A DNA stretch of 64,000 bases from Mammaliicoccus sp. Dog046 (GTDB lineage: Bacteria; Bacillota; Bacilli; Staphylococcales; Staphylococcaceae), in contig NZ_CP120131.1 in the NCBI RefSeq assembly GCF_034039665.1, positions 1,784,446 to 1,848,445 on the forward strand, read 5' to 3'. The position numbers and the translations under genes are program-made. This document shows positions 16,727-26,774 of this stretch, piece by piece. Numbering within the stretch: position 1 is the first letter of the stretch; each line of letters begins with the position of its first letter. Under the pieces are notes generated by a model, which ran no database searches, was not told the origin of the DNA, and saw only the letters and a program-made list of their open reading frames with translations.

Positions 16727-19372
16727 TCATTGATTAACTTGTAATTGAACTTCTTGCTTTAAATTCTCAATATAACGATTTAAGTCTTGATCTTCAGGTC
16801 TTTGATATTCATCATATAAATGATATATTTCTAAAAATCTTTCTACAGCTTCTTTTCTTTCTTCTGGTTTCACTTTTTCAAGTCTTGGTAAATACCAGCC
16901 TTTAACATAGAAATTAAATCTATGATCTAAATAGGATTGAAGTAAACCATGTTTTTCATAAAACGGTATTCTTTCAATTTCCAATGTGTAATATTTATCA
17001 AATAACTTTTTAGAAATTGAATTCGTTACTGAGCCTGAAACTGCTGCATAGTACATATGAATTACATCTGTAACTGCTTGTACTTTCTTGGAATTAATCA
17101 TTAATTCTTGGAAGAATAATGTATCTTGTCCAGCAGCACCTTCAACCATTTTTATATTATTTCCTTTAATAATCTCTGATTTAATAACTAAAGCTTGAAT
17201 ACTTTGTGCTCTTAAACCACATTTTTTCATATACTTTTTAGGATCATCAATCAATAATTTTCCATCGTTATATTTCATTACAGTACCAGCGTAATTAAAT
17301 AATGCTCTACGTTTATTGTCTTCTTTAATGATATTACCGACAACCATGTCTACATCTTTATTAGATTGAATTTCTTCTAATAATGTCGCATATCCATCTC
17401 CAGTAGCTTCGTTATCTGGATCTAAATAAGTAATATATGGTGTTGAAGCAAGTTCAGCGCCTTTATTTCTTGGTCTTGAGGCACTACCTGAACCTTTTTC
17501 ATATTCAAAGTATACAATTTCAGGGAAACGTCTTCTCAAACGGTTAATGATTGAAATTGTCTCAGAATCAGTACTACCATCATTTACAAATATGATTTCC
17601 ATTTCATTAAATATTGAAGATCTGCGTAAACTTCTCATACACTTATCTTCTAAGTAAGTTCCATTGTTATGAATTGGAATAATCACACTTAATTTTTTCT
17701 TTTTATTATTTTGACCATATAAATCAGACGTATAAATTTCAGATTGATCTAAATTATAACCTTTGCTTGATTGATTCAAATTGAATTGGTCATCAAACAT
17801 ATCACGATGATACATCGTTAAATATTTATCTGCATGTTTATCAACAAATTGATGTGCCTCATGCTGCTTATCTTTCGTTACGAAATCAACATTAGCATAT
17901 TTAAATGCTGATAATAAGTCTTCTAAATAATATTCTTCGTATTCAATTGCGTCTTTCATAAATGTTACAAACGTATAGTCTTTATTTTGCTGTGATAGAT
18001 TTTGCGCTTCTACCGCTTCAAAATCAACATGCAGTTGACGATTTAGTATATCCGTCATTTTATCTGTCATTTGGTCAACGACAACAAGAACTTTATGTTC
18101 CTTCTGACTAGGTTCTATATCAATATAAGTTAATACTTCATCTAGCCTATGGTAAGTTGTGCCATTTCTCATCACACTTCTAATACTCTTCGCTTGCATG
18201 TCTTCTAATTCGTATTCTTTATACTGATTCATAATTGGCGCTACATCGCTTTTATGGTTAATCATAAATACATTAGGAAACTGATTATTAATACCCACTG
18301 AATAATTAGATAATATTAAATTCCCAAACGCCTGTAATTCAAATATTCTATTAGCAAACATTGTTTCTGAATATTTTACTGAGTTGACATTAACTGCCCA
18401 TCGATAAATTTTGTGTAATTTCATTAATTCATTATGATCAACTGGCATTGTTAAAAATGGAATATACTTCATTGGAAATTGATATCTTGCACGTCTTAAT
18501 GGCAAGTTTCTATCAATAATCGTTAAATCATTCTCATTATTAATCAATTCATCAAACATTCTTGCTGATTCTTGATTTCTAACTGGATACTTTTCAGTCC
18601 AACTACCAGCAAATATGACATCATTTTTAAATGATTGATTATACTGACTTCTAGTGCCAATAGGATTATGGTAATGTGGGTTAATTCCAAATTGTAATAC
18701 ATGGACCCTATCGTTTTGACAATATTCTTTATAATCATCTACAACTTCTGCTGCAGAAGTTAAAATAATATCACATTCAGTAGCAATATCTTTGAACAAG
18801 TGGAAATTCACAGGATCTTCTTTTGAGTAAAACACAATTGGAATGTTTAGGTTTTTCGCTTTTTGAATACCATCAATTAGCTTTCTTCGTTTTTCACTAT
18901 TTACTGAAGCTAAACCTGTCCAACTGCCATCAATACCTCTCCATGCTGTAGCAACGATAATGACATCCATATCTTTACTTAAGCTCGTGAATTCACTATC
19001 GATATACACGATATTACCGATATCTTTAAAGGAATTATATAAGAATTCATCTGCAATCAGTCCAACTTTATAATCATTTTTAACAAATACTTTTGATTCA
19101 TCTCCATGATTCAATTGTTCAAGTTGTTGATGATGATTTTCCAAGAAGTCTAATTTCGCTTCTTCGGCTACTTTCTTATAATAATTATGATGATTTGTAT
19201 AGTCTTTAACTTTTTTTAATTTATACAGTCCATACATATAATCTTGTTCGACGATATCCAATACTTCTTCAAGTTGTTCAGCTTTTGACTTATCATCAAA
19301 ATTTACTAATTCATCTTTTGTAGATTGTAATGATTGACTGCGATTTTTGTTAGTTGGTTCATTTGAAGACAT
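16727..19372 (-). CDS. Large two-domain glycosyltransferase (CgeB-like plus GT2)
   Basis: 881 residues. The N-terminal half resembles CgeB/glycosyltransferase-1-like proteins (DVIFAGSWTEKYP; RIFELQAFGNLILSNYSVG). The C-terminal half, from about residue 560, is a GT2 domain beginning KKKLSVIIPIHNNGTYL, with FVNDGSTD and the DPDNE metal-binding region. It ends in a helical charged tail. Such bifunctional enzymes often add two sugars or act as a polymerase. The start overlaps the stop of the upstream gene (TAATG) and AGGAGG lies 8 bases before it. No membrane segment is seen, so it is probably cytoplasmic and works on the membrane face. Confidence 0.82.
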   Translation of the reverse strand: MSSNEPTNKNRSQSLQSTKDELVNFDDKSKAEQLEEVLDIVEQDYMYGLYKLKKVKDYTNHHNYYKKVAEEAKLDFLENHHQQLEQLNHGDESKVFVKNDYKVGLIADEFLYNSFKDIGNIVYIDSEFTSLSKDMDVIIVATAWRGIDGSWTGLASVNSEKRRKLIDGIQKAKNLNIPIVFYSKEDPVNFHLFKDIATECDIILTSAAEVVDDYKEYCQNDRVHVLQFGINPHYHNPIGTRSQYNQSFKNDVIFAGSWTEKYPVRNQESARMFDELINNENDLTIIDRNLPLRRARYQFPMKYIPFLTMPVDHNELMKLHKIYRWAVNVNSVKYSETMFANRIFELQAFGNLILSNYSVGINNQFPNVFMINHKSDVAPIMNQYKEYELEDMQAKSIRSVMRNGTTYHRLDEVLTYIDIEPSQKEHKVLVVVDQMTDKMTDILNRQLHVDFEAVEAQNLSQQNKDYTFVTFMKDAIEYEEYYLEDLLSAFKYANVDFVTKDKQHEAHQFVDKHADKYLTMYHRDMFDDQFNLNQSSKGYNLDQSEIYTSDLYGQNNKKKKLSVIIPIHNNGTYLEDKCMRSLRRSSIFNEMEIIFVNDGSTDSETISIINRLRRRFPEIVYFEYEKGSGSASRPRNKGAELASTPYITYLDPDNEATGDGYATLLEEIQSNKDVDMVVGNIIKEDNKRRALFNYAGTVMKYNDGKLLIDDPKKYMKKCGLRAQSIQALVIKSEIIKGNNIKMVEGAAGQDTLFFQELMINSKKVQAVTDVIHMYYAAVSGSVTNSISKKLFDKYYTLEIERIPFYEKHGLLQSYLDHRFNFYVKGWYLPRLEKVKPEERKEAVERFLEIYHLYDEYQRPEDQDLNRYIENLKQEVQLQVNQ

Positions 19373-20316
19373 TACAGATTCCTCCTCTTTCTCCAACTCC
19401 AGTATTTCGTTTGAATTTTTCCTAATTTAGAATTTCTTAAGTTGTTATATAGTCTTTCATATTGTTTTGTATCTTCTTTTACTGTTGTCTTCTGAAGCGC
19501 AATGTTTTCATTAATCAATCTAACGATCGCTGATTTTGATTCTTTTCTTTCTTCTTGAAAGTTTGTAATCGTATCTAACTGTTCCAGCTCTAAGTCATTA
19601 TATTGTTCGTAATTCATACTCTCTAATTGCGCAATCATTGTATCGTCTATAATATCCGAAAGATTCATCCAATATTTTTTCTTTTTAATCGCTACTCTTG
19701 CTGATCTTGCTTTTAAAAACACCATATTGATATTCACATTTTCAAAATCAAATCTTTCTTGATCTAAATCAAGATCAATCGTCTTATTTAAAGCACTATC
19801 TTGATAAAATACTGTCCCACTATTGATAGAAACTTTCGTATTTAATGTGATTGCACGGTCAATATCTTTTGTATGCACAAAACCTGTAAATGTACCTTTA
19901 TTAAATATTGCTTCTAAAATTTCTCCATTATGCTTATAAATCGCTCTTGATGAGAAATTCTTCTCTTGAAATAGTAAATGGTAATCTACTTTAAAACCAA
20001 GGTCTCTATTTATTTGAGGTGCACTAAAGTCTTTTAAATCTACTCGAATTGTATCAATAGGTTTAGATATCAATTTGATAGAATCTTGGAGTTTAGTCCA
20101 TCCAATAATGTTAGAACCTCGAACAAGTAATCCATATAACTCACTTTCAATTTCTTTAACTGATATTACTTTTAAAGCTTTATTTAAATGGTCAGATACG
20201 TGACCAACCGAAATTTCATCATTATCGACATCAAATATGTCTTGATTCTCTGGTTCTATTAAAATAATTTGAAAGCTTAGTCCGCTTTGAATAAATGGAC
20301 TTTTTACATCAATCAT
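19372..20316 (-). CDS. Hypothetical protein of the glycopolymer operon
   Basis: 314 residues, not recognised. It looks like several beta-rich modules (QIILIEPENQDI; VISVKEIESELYGLLVRGSN; IGWTKLQDSI) that recall SH3/GW-like units, then a C-terminal coiled region rich in Glu/Lys and a basic end (YWSWRKRRNL). No signal peptide or membrane helix. GAGGGG 7 bases before the ATG at 20316 favours that start over 20331. It overlaps the large glycosyltransferase gene by one base, so the two products probably work together, perhaps as a binding or scaffold subunit; this is a guess from context. Confidence 0.55.
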   Translation of the reverse strand: MIDVKSPFIQSGLSFQIILIEPENQDIFDVDNDEISVGHVSDHLNKALKVISVKEIESELYGLLVRGSNIIGWTKLQDSIKLISKPIDTIRVDLKDFSAPQINRDLGFKVDYHLLFQEKNFSSRAIYKHNGEILEAIFNKGTFTGFVHTKDIDRAITLNTKVSINSGTVFYQDSALNKTIDLDLDQERFDFENVNINMVFLKARSARVAIKKKKYWMNLSDIIDDTMIAQLESMNYEQYNDLELEQLDTITNFQEERKESKSAIVRLINENIALQKTTVKEDTKQYERLYNNLRNSKLGKIQTKYWSWRKRRNL

Positions 20317-20335
20317 ATGAAGACCCCTCATTCTT

Positions 20336-21619
20336 TTACTTATTAAATGAATATGCTAGTTCTTTTCCAAAAGTATATAGATTACCGTAATTGTAGTATT
20401 CAACTTGTTCAAACTGTGTTTGCACTACGTTTTTAGTATCAAAAATCACTTTATCTTTCATACCTTCGAAATCTTGATCCATCAATTGTTTAAATTCAGA
20501 ATGATCACTCAATATTAATACTAACGATGCATCTTGAACGGCTTTTTTAATATCTTTTTCAACAAATCCTAATTCAACATGTGGATCGTATGCTTCAACG
20601 ATAATATCTTGTTCTTTTCTTAAGTCATTATAAATATCAAATGCAGGTGATTCTCTTACATCATCAACGTCACCTTTATACGTTAAACCGAACACGACTA
20701 CTTTTTTACCGTTTAATTGTTTTAAAATCTTTTTCGATTCTTCTATAACATAATTTGGCATTGAACGGTTAATACGTCTGCCTTCTTGAATAAGTGTTGT
20801 TGTTTCTGGATCTTTCGCAATAATGAAATATGGATCAACTGCTAAACAATGTCCACCTACACCTGGTCCAGGTAAATGAATATTTACACGTGGATGCTTG
20901 TTTGCCATTTTTATTACATCAAGTACATTAATATCTAAATGGTTACACACCATAGCAAGTTCATTTGCTAATGCGATATTTAAATCACGGTACGTATTCT
21001 CCATCAATTTACTCATTTCTGCTGTTTTAGCATTTGTTTCAATCATTTCACCTTGAACAAATGTTCCATAAACACGTTTACCTGCTTCAACACATTCAGG
21101 TGTAATACCACCAATGATTCTATTATTATGAATTAATTCATGCAGAATCTTACCTGGTAGTACACGTTCAGGACAATGTACTAAGAATATATCTTCACCA
21201 ATCACAAAACCTTGTTCTTCTAAATAAGGTTTAACATGATCGTCTGTTGTACGTGGTGCAATTGTTGATTCCACAATTACTGTATTACCTTTTTCTAAAA
21301 ATGGGACAATCGATTCTACTGCACCCATCACTAATGAAATATCACATGATTCGTATTGATCATCATTATTTGGTGTTGGCACTGCAATGATAAATGTGTC
21401 TGCTTTTTCTGGTTTTAAGCTTGCTTTAAATTTATTTTTAGCTAACACTTCTTCGTATGCTTCTTGTAAACCAGGTTCTTCAATATGAATTTGTCCGTTA
21501 TTTAATTTATCCACTGCTTCTTTATTTATATCCACACCAACAACATCTACGCCGTGCTTAGCAAACATAATAGAAGTTGGTAATCCGATGTAGCCTAATC
21601 CAATAGTAGTTAATTTCAT
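20336..21619 (-). CDS. UDP-N-acetylmannosamine-type dehydrogenase
   Basis: 427 residues, UDP-sugar 6-dehydrogenase family. NAD-binding GLGYIGLPTSIMFA (about 7-20), the loop EEPGLQEAYEEVL, VHCPERVLPGKILHEL, and the catalytic cysteine in GPGVGGHCLAVDPYFI (near residue 257). The pattern GLGYIGLP and CPERVLPG is typical of WecC/CapO-type enzymes oxidising UDP-ManNAc, rather than of UDP-glucose dehydrogenases; UDP-GlcNAc remains possible. It is first gene of the leftward operon and supplies an acidic sugar. It implies that the polymer is teichuronic-acid-like. The ribosome site is AAAGGATGG. Confidence 0.88.
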   Translation of the reverse strand: MKLTTIGLGYIGLPTSIMFAKHGVDVVGVDINKEAVDKLNNGQIHIEEPGLQEAYEEVLAKNKFKASLKPEKADTFIIAVPTPNNDDQYESCDISLVMGAVESIVPFLEKGNTVIVESTIAPRTTDDHVKPYLEEQGFVIGEDIFLVHCPERVLPGKILHELIHNNRIIGGITPECVEAGKRVYGTFVQGEMIETNAKTAEMSKLMENTYRDLNIALANELAMVCNHLDINVLDVIKMANKHPRVNIHLPGPGVGGHCLAVDPYFIIAKDPETTTLIQEGRRINRSMPNYVIEESKKILKQLNGKKVVVFGLTYKGDVDDVRESPAFDIYNDLRKEQDIIVEAYDPHVELGFVEKDIKKAVQDASLVLILSDHSEFKQLMDQDFEGMKDKVIFDTKNVVQTQFEQVEYYNYGNLYTFGKELAYSFNK

Positions 21620-21778
21620 ATGATATCCATCCTTTAATAATTAATTGTTAAACTATTACTTACGTAATGTTAAGTTCATTGTAACGATAATTAAAGTAAT
21701 AAACAGGTGATTAACAGATACTTAAGGAAGGGTTTACATACTTTTATTAAAGTTTACAATTGCTAAATAATTCAAAAA

Positions 21779-21810
21779 GAAAAAGAACTCAATATCAATT
21801 GAGTTCTTCA
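21779..21810 (-). terminator. Terminator overlapping the acyltransferase stop codon
   Basis: AAGAACTCAAT and ATTGAGTTCTT form a stem with four loop bases, followed leftward by TTTTTC. The TGA stop (21797-21795) lies within the loop, so the gene's last codons form half of the terminator. Confidence 0.75.
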
Positions 21811-23780
21811 AAATATTTATCAATATCCTTTTTAATTTTAGGTCCTAATGTTTTTGAGAAGCTATTTGTAAGGTGACCTTTATCCATATATACAATGACA
21901 TTTCCTACTACAGGAACAAACTTACCGTCTTTTTTAAAGTAATTTGTATAATCAACATAGTGTGTATCTTTTGGTTTTTTCTCTAATTGATCCCATTTTG
22001 AAGTTTCCGGTAACCTTGGTTTCGCATTCATTTTCTTTATCGTTTCTTCTTCACCAAACTTATCTAATGTTTCAGGAACATTAAATTGAAACCTTGGGTT
22101 ATCTCTAATAGCAAAAATAGGTGTCTTCGTATTGGTGATATTATCGAATTGTTTAAGTTGTAATGGGTCAATTTGACCATTAATATCATTAGCCGAATCA
22201 GCAGTTGTTACAACTAAATCAATATCTTGCTTCTCTATTTCTTTAATGACATTCTTATTCCACTGTTCACAATCTTTGGCACTATCTTTCGTTTTTAATT
22301 CACAACCACTTTTCGTCATACTTAATATTCTATAATTACTATCTTTGGCTGCTGATTGTAAAGCACCTAACCAATGTTGCGCATGAGAACTTCCGACTAA
22401 TGCAATCGTCTTATCATAATTCTTTTTATGTCCATATGTTCCGACAAGTACTTTAGATTCTCCAATTTTTTGGTGTACTTGATCTCTCGTTGAATCTGGA
22501 GACTCATTTCTTATTTCTGAGAATTCAGGTATTGCTTTAACACCTGTATTTACACTGACACCTTTTTCAGTTGCCATTGCACCTGGATAATCTTTACTTA
22601 ATGCTGTTTTTTCCTTTTCAAATGGATTATTGAATAATATGAAGTATATCGATGCTAATGCAATTAGATTAATCAACAATCCTGTACCTAGTTTTTTGAA
22701 AGCTTTCTTATTAGAAGAAGCACTTCGAATTGGTGTCTCAATAAACTTAGTCATGATATAAGATAATAACCAAGATAGTAATATCATACCTACACCTAAA
22801 ATAATACCTGGTCTACCATTATTATGATATTGCCAGAAGGATAATATCACCCAATGCCATAAATACAATCCAAATGATAATCCACCTAATTTAACCATAA
22901 GCTTTGAACCGAGTATCGATTTCACACCAAATTTTGTTTCATAATTTCCAGATAATAATATAAACACGGCACAAAGCATTGGCCATAGCGCGATATATCC
23001 TGGGAACATCGTTGATACATTGAAAATAATACCCGTCAGTATCAAGCCAGCTAAACCAATCCAACCAATGATACTCGCAATGAATTGGTTGATTTTTATT
23101 TTAGATAAATTCATTGCTAATAATCCACCTAATGAGAATTCCCACACGCGAGTAAATGTATGAAAATATGCCCACGGTTGATTTACATTTGTTAAATAAA
23201 CAGAATATGTGAATGACGCGATAAATATACTAGCTAAACAAATATTGATTAGTTTAATCACATCTAACTTACTGTATTTCTTGAAAATCATAAAAATAAA
23301 AGCAAACAGTAAAAACCAAATGATATAGAACTGTCCTTGAATAGACATTGCCCAAAAATGTTCTATCGGTGTTTTCATTTGGTCTTTATTTAAATAGTCA
23401 GTACTTGAAAAAGCCAATTGCCAATTCTGATAATAAAATAAAGAAGCAATCGTTTCTTTAATCGTTTTACCTAAAATAGATTGTGGTAACCAAATAAAGC
23501 TTAATAAGACGGTTATAAATAAAACCGTTAATACTGAAGGGAATAATCGCTTGATCAAACCTTGAATATAAGGTAAGAACTTAAATTCACCTTCTCTATT
23601 GAATCTGGAAATAATAGAAGTTGTTATTAAAAATCCAGAAATAACGAAGAATACATCTACACCTCCGGAAACCTTGCCAAACCAAATATGATATATCGCA
23701 ACTAATAATGCTGCAACTACTCTCAAGCCTTCTATTTCAGGTCTAAATTTCTTTTCTATATCTATTGTCTTCATCTGCAT
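21795..23780 (-). CDS. OatA-like membrane O-acyltransferase
   Basis: 661 residues. The N-terminal acyltransferase-3 domain of about ten membrane helices starts EGLRVVAALLVAIYHIWFG, with the conserved HFWAMSIQGQFYIIW. A C-terminal extracytoplasmic SGNH esterase-like domain has the nucleophile in VGSSHAQHW and the Asp-His pair in YMDKGHLT. This architecture transfers acetyl groups to peptidoglycan MurNAc (OatA) or to surface glycans. Location between glycopolymer genes makes either substrate possible. It is a separate transcription unit: terminators flank it on both sides. AAAGGAG lies 8 bases before the ATG. Confidence 0.85.
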   Translation of the reverse strand: MQMKTIDIEKKFRPEIEGLRVVAALLVAIYHIWFGKVSGGVDVFFVISGFLITTSIISRFNREGEFKFLPYIQGLIKRLFPSVLTVLFITVLLSFIWLPQSILGKTIKETIASLFYYQNWQLAFSSTDYLNKDQMKTPIEHFWAMSIQGQFYIIWFLLFAFIFMIFKKYSKLDVIKLINICLASIFIASFTYSVYLTNVNQPWAYFHTFTRVWEFSLGGLLAMNLSKIKINQFIASIIGWIGLAGLILTGIIFNVSTMFPGYIALWPMLCAVFILLSGNYETKFGVKSILGSKLMVKLGGLSFGLYLWHWVILSFWQYHNNGRPGIILGVGMILLSWLLSYIMTKFIETPIRSASSNKKAFKKLGTGLLINLIALASIYFILFNNPFEKEKTALSKDYPGAMATEKGVSVNTGVKAIPEFSEIRNESPDSTRDQVHQKIGESKVLVGTYGHKKNYDKTIALVGSSHAQHWLGALQSAAKDSNYRILSMTKSGCELKTKDSAKDCEQWNKNVIKEIEKQDIDLVVTTADSANDINGQIDPLQLKQFDNITNTKTPIFAIRDNPRFQFNVPETLDKFGEEETIKKMNAKPRLPETSKWDQLEKKPKDTHYVDYTNYFKKDGKFVPVVGNVIVYMDKGHLTNSFSKTLGPKIKKDIDKYFEELN

Positions 23781-23879
23781 ATGTAAAACTCCTTTTATTA
23801 ATATACAAATGTAAGTATATAGTTCATATTTTTTATAAGAAAGTCATTATCGAATATTTACAATATTTTTACATTAAAT

Positions 23880-23914
23880 TAAAATCCCTTAACAATTAAA
23901 TTGTTAAGGGATTT
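23880..23914 (-). terminator. Terminator of the TagF-like/GT4 operon
   Basis: AAAATCCCTTAACAATT pairs with AATTGTTAAGGGATTTT over 17 bp. It lies just after the leftward gene ending at 23926. Confidence 0.85.
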
Positions 23915-23925
23915 TGCTAAGAATA

Positions 23926-25089
23926 CTATTTGCTGATCTGAATGTCTTTTATAAATTGATCGTAAATAGCTGTATCTTCAAATTGTGTTGTTTTTTGTTG
24001 TGCATTTTTTATCATCGCTTGTATCTCGTTACTTTCGTAATGATCAATGATATATCCAAGATCATGAGCAAATTCTTCACTATTTTGTGGTTCTGCTAAA
24101 AAGCCATTTACTTTTTCATCAATTAAGTATTCTGGACCATAGCATCCTTTATAGCTCACAACGATACTATTTTGATACATAGCTTCTAATATAACTAAGC
24201 CAAAGCCTTCAATACGAGATGGGACGGCAGTTATTTTACTTGATGACAATACTTTAGATAAGTGATTTGTCGTTGGTTTCAATTGTATAATGTCATTAAG
24301 TTGATAGTGATTGATCAGTGAATTTAACGTCTCTTTTTCTTGTCCATCACCATATATATCTAACACATAATGTTTTTCTCTCATTTTATCCGCTATGATT
24401 TGAATACTTTCAATTAATAAATCAAAGCCTTTTTCTTTTTCAAATCGTCCTGCAGCGACAATTGTATTTTTCTTTTCAAGATTATATATCGTCTCTTTAA
24501 TAATATTAGGCACTATAATCACTTTAGTTTGTGACAACTGTGCTTGATAATCTTGTTGATCCTCTTTAGTCAAAGTTGTAACTAGATCTAGTTTACTATA
24601 TGCACTTAAAATATCTTGTTGATAGCGTTCATCGTGTGCTTTTAAATACATATGCTCCATGCCTATTTTGAAAATGTCTTTCTTCGCATAGTGAGCCACA
24701 AGTAAATTATAACTCGCACGGGTACCTACAATAATATCTGTATCCACTTCTTTAATTTTTTGTATAATCTTCTTTTCTATATAGCTTGAAAATTGATTCA
24801 ACCCTGGTTCTGACGGATGTATATACTTTGGTTTAAGTAAAGGTGTGAATTTATTTATTCTATTGAACAGAATATGTTGTAAGCCTTTAATTGATTTTCC
24901 ATACTCAATAATAGGTTCTATTTCTATATCTTCATGCAGATTAAAATAGGGTTGTTCACTCGCTTTAAAAACTGAAATAATCTTAACAGTGTGCCCTTTT
25001 TCTTTTAAAATATTGGCTAAATTAGAAATAGATTTCGTCGTTCCACCCATGTGATAAATATTATGAACTAAAAATGTAAATGACTTCAC
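23926..25089 (-). CDS. GT4-family glycosyltransferase, probable teichoic acid glycosyltransferase
   Basis: 387 residues, GT-B fold. The N-terminal loop is HMGGTTKSISNLANILKEKG. The C-terminal group-1 domain has VAAGRFEKEKGFDLLIESI and the donor-site motif SRIEGFGLVILEAMYQ. It immediately follows the TagF-like gene with translational coupling, so a TagE-like role glycosylating the glycerol-phosphate chain is likely. I place the start at the GTG at 25089, six bases after AGAGGGG. The ATG at 25095 is too close to that site, and the TTG at 25107 overlaps the upstream stop. Confidence 0.75.
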   Translation of the reverse strand: MKSFTFLVHNIYHMGGTTKSISNLANILKEKGHTVKIISVFKASEQPYFNLHEDIEIEPIIEYGKSIKGLQHILFNRINKFTPLLKPKYIHPSEPGLNQFSSYIEKKIIQKIKEVDTDIIVGTRASYNLLVAHYAKKDIFKIGMEHMYLKAHDERYQQDILSAYSKLDLVTTLTKEDQQDYQAQLSQTKVIIVPNIIKETIYNLEKKNTIVAAGRFEKEKGFDLLIESIQIIADKMREKHYVLDIYGDGQEKETLNSLINHYQLNDIIQLKPTTNHLSKVLSSSKITAVPSRIEGFGLVILEAMYQNSIVVSYKGCYGPEYLIDEKVNGFLAEPQNSEEFAHDLGYIIDHYESNEIQAMIKNAQQKTTQFEDTAIYDQFIKDIQISK

Positions 25090-25103
25090 TTGCATCCCCT
25101 CTT

Positions 25104-26774
25104 TCAAATCATAGATTGCTCGATTAATTGTGTGATTGTTTCATATGAATGATTCGATTTATTTATAAAGGTATCATCTTGTTTATTATATTGCTTTTCA
25201 TAAATAGCTGTAAACAAGGTTTCACTATCAAAATATTGATTTTGATTAATTGAGTCATATACTGTTCGATAAAGCCCTCTCTGTTCATTATACACTTCGA
25301 AATCTGGTGTATATAAATAAACGTGCTTATCTATTGTTAAGGCATCAAACACGGTTGATGAATAATCGCTAATTACAATATCAGCAACTAACAAAAGTTC
25401 TTGTGTATCAAATTGATTGATGTTTTGTTGTGAATTGGTTTGTTGAGACATATCCTCTTCATGAAGTTTATAAATAATATTATAATTGTCTTTAATTTCT
25501 TCTGGGAAATCTAATAAATAATGATCGCCTTCTATATCTCTCCATGTTGGAACATATAAAATGGTTTGTTTTTCATCGTCTAAATTCAAAGCTTGTTTTG
25601 TCTCATTGATTACAGTTTTATCATCGGCATGTTCTAACAAATACTGATTTCTAGGATAACCACAAGGTATGATTTTAGTTTCTTCCATTGGAAATGCTGA
25701 TTGAAATTGTGAATTGATTGTTTCAACATCCGTTATAAAATAATCTTGTTTTTTTAATTTATTATATTTACGCGCTCTATAATTATAAATACTTCCATTC
25801 TGCTTTGGTTCTTTACTATCTAAAAATAACTGCTTCATTGGTGTGCCGTGCCATAATTGAATGATCGTACCATTCGGTTGTAAATGATCAGGCAAATAAC
25901 TTTCTAGAACAACGACACCTGCTTGTTCAATGATTGATTGCGTATCTATATCATTTGGTTTAATAAAATGATTACCCGTTTTTTCTTCAGTGACAAAATA
26001 AACGGTATATTTCGGATATTGTTTAGTTATATATTCAAATAAATATTTGGAATTTCCTCTATAACCATAATCAAATCCTAAAAATACAATGTAAGGTTTT
26101 ACTTGTTCTTGTTTCTTTTCATAAATATTAATGGACTGCATTTGATGATTTAGCGTCTTTTTATAAAGTTGTTGATATGTGCGATTTGGTAATTTAAATT
26201 TTGTTTTAAATAGAATCTTGTCTAAAGTTCGCGCATATGGCGGTAAACTTACTTCTTTCGTACGATAAATTGGCTGATACCCGTTTAGCACAGCTAATTT
26301 ATTTAATTGAAATTTCGTTTCATTATCTTGAATGTTTGTTTTCGTCGCTAATAACACCATTTCACTTGGTGCGTATTTCTTCTGAAAATCAAACACGACA
26401 TGTGTATCAATTTTTATATCTTTAAGATGAAGTAGCGCATTCAAGGTAATATCAAATGTGTTTTCCCATTTGAATTTTGATACTAGCCACTTCAAATCTT
26501 CAATTTCAAAAATGATATTTGGTTGTAATGTGATGTTGTTAAACCAATCTTTAATATTGATAAAAGTTTGGCCCATATATTTACTATCGTTCGTATAATA
26601 ACCTTCATTTGTATAATCAACAACATACGAACTCTGATCCAACTCTAATCGTGCTATTACATTTTCTTTCACTTCTGTATATTGATCTTTCAATATTATA
26701 TGACTCGCTTCTATATTAGAATTAAGTATCGATTCTAAATTTGGTTGCGCATGAATATCTATAATTTTTATCAT
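25104..26774 (-). CDS. CDP-glycerol glycerophosphotransferase (TagF/TarL-like polymerase)
   Basis: 556 residues. An N-terminal region of about 200 residues is followed by a Glyphos_transf domain. Family motifs are IQLWHGTPMKQLFLDS (catalytic His near residue 295) and IVISDYSSTVFDALTIDKHV near residue 470, then the NEQRGLYRT loop. It would polymerise glycerol phosphate from CDP-glycerol onto the lipid-linked primer at the inner membrane face. Divergent tarD, which makes CDP-glycerol, supports this. No ribitol enzymes (TarI/TarJ) are in the window, so poly-glycerol-phosphate is the simplest inference. GAGGTG precedes the ATG. Confidence 0.88.
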   Translation of the reverse strand: MIKIIDIHAQPNLESILNSNIEASHIILKDQYTEVKENVIARLELDQSSYVVDYTNEGYYTNDSKYMGQTFINIKDWFNNITLQPNIIFEIEDLKWLVSKFKWENTFDITLNALLHLKDIKIDTHVVFDFQKKYAPSEMVLLATKTNIQDNETKFQLNKLAVLNGYQPIYRTKEVSLPPYARTLDKILFKTKFKLPNRTYQQLYKKTLNHQMQSINIYEKKQEQVKPYIVFLGFDYGYRGNSKYLFEYITKQYPKYTVYFVTEEKTGNHFIKPNDIDTQSIIEQAGVVVLESYLPDHLQPNGTIIQLWHGTPMKQLFLDSKEPKQNGSIYNYRARKYNKLKKQDYFITDVETINSQFQSAFPMEETKIIPCGYPRNQYLLEHADDKTVINETKQALNLDDEKQTILYVPTWRDIEGDHYLLDFPEEIKDNYNIIYKLHEEDMSQQTNSQQNINQFDTQELLLVADIVISDYSSTVFDALTIDKHVYLYTPDFEVYNEQRGLYRTVYDSINQNQYFDSETLFTAIYEKQYNKQDDTFINKSNHSYETITQLIEQSMI

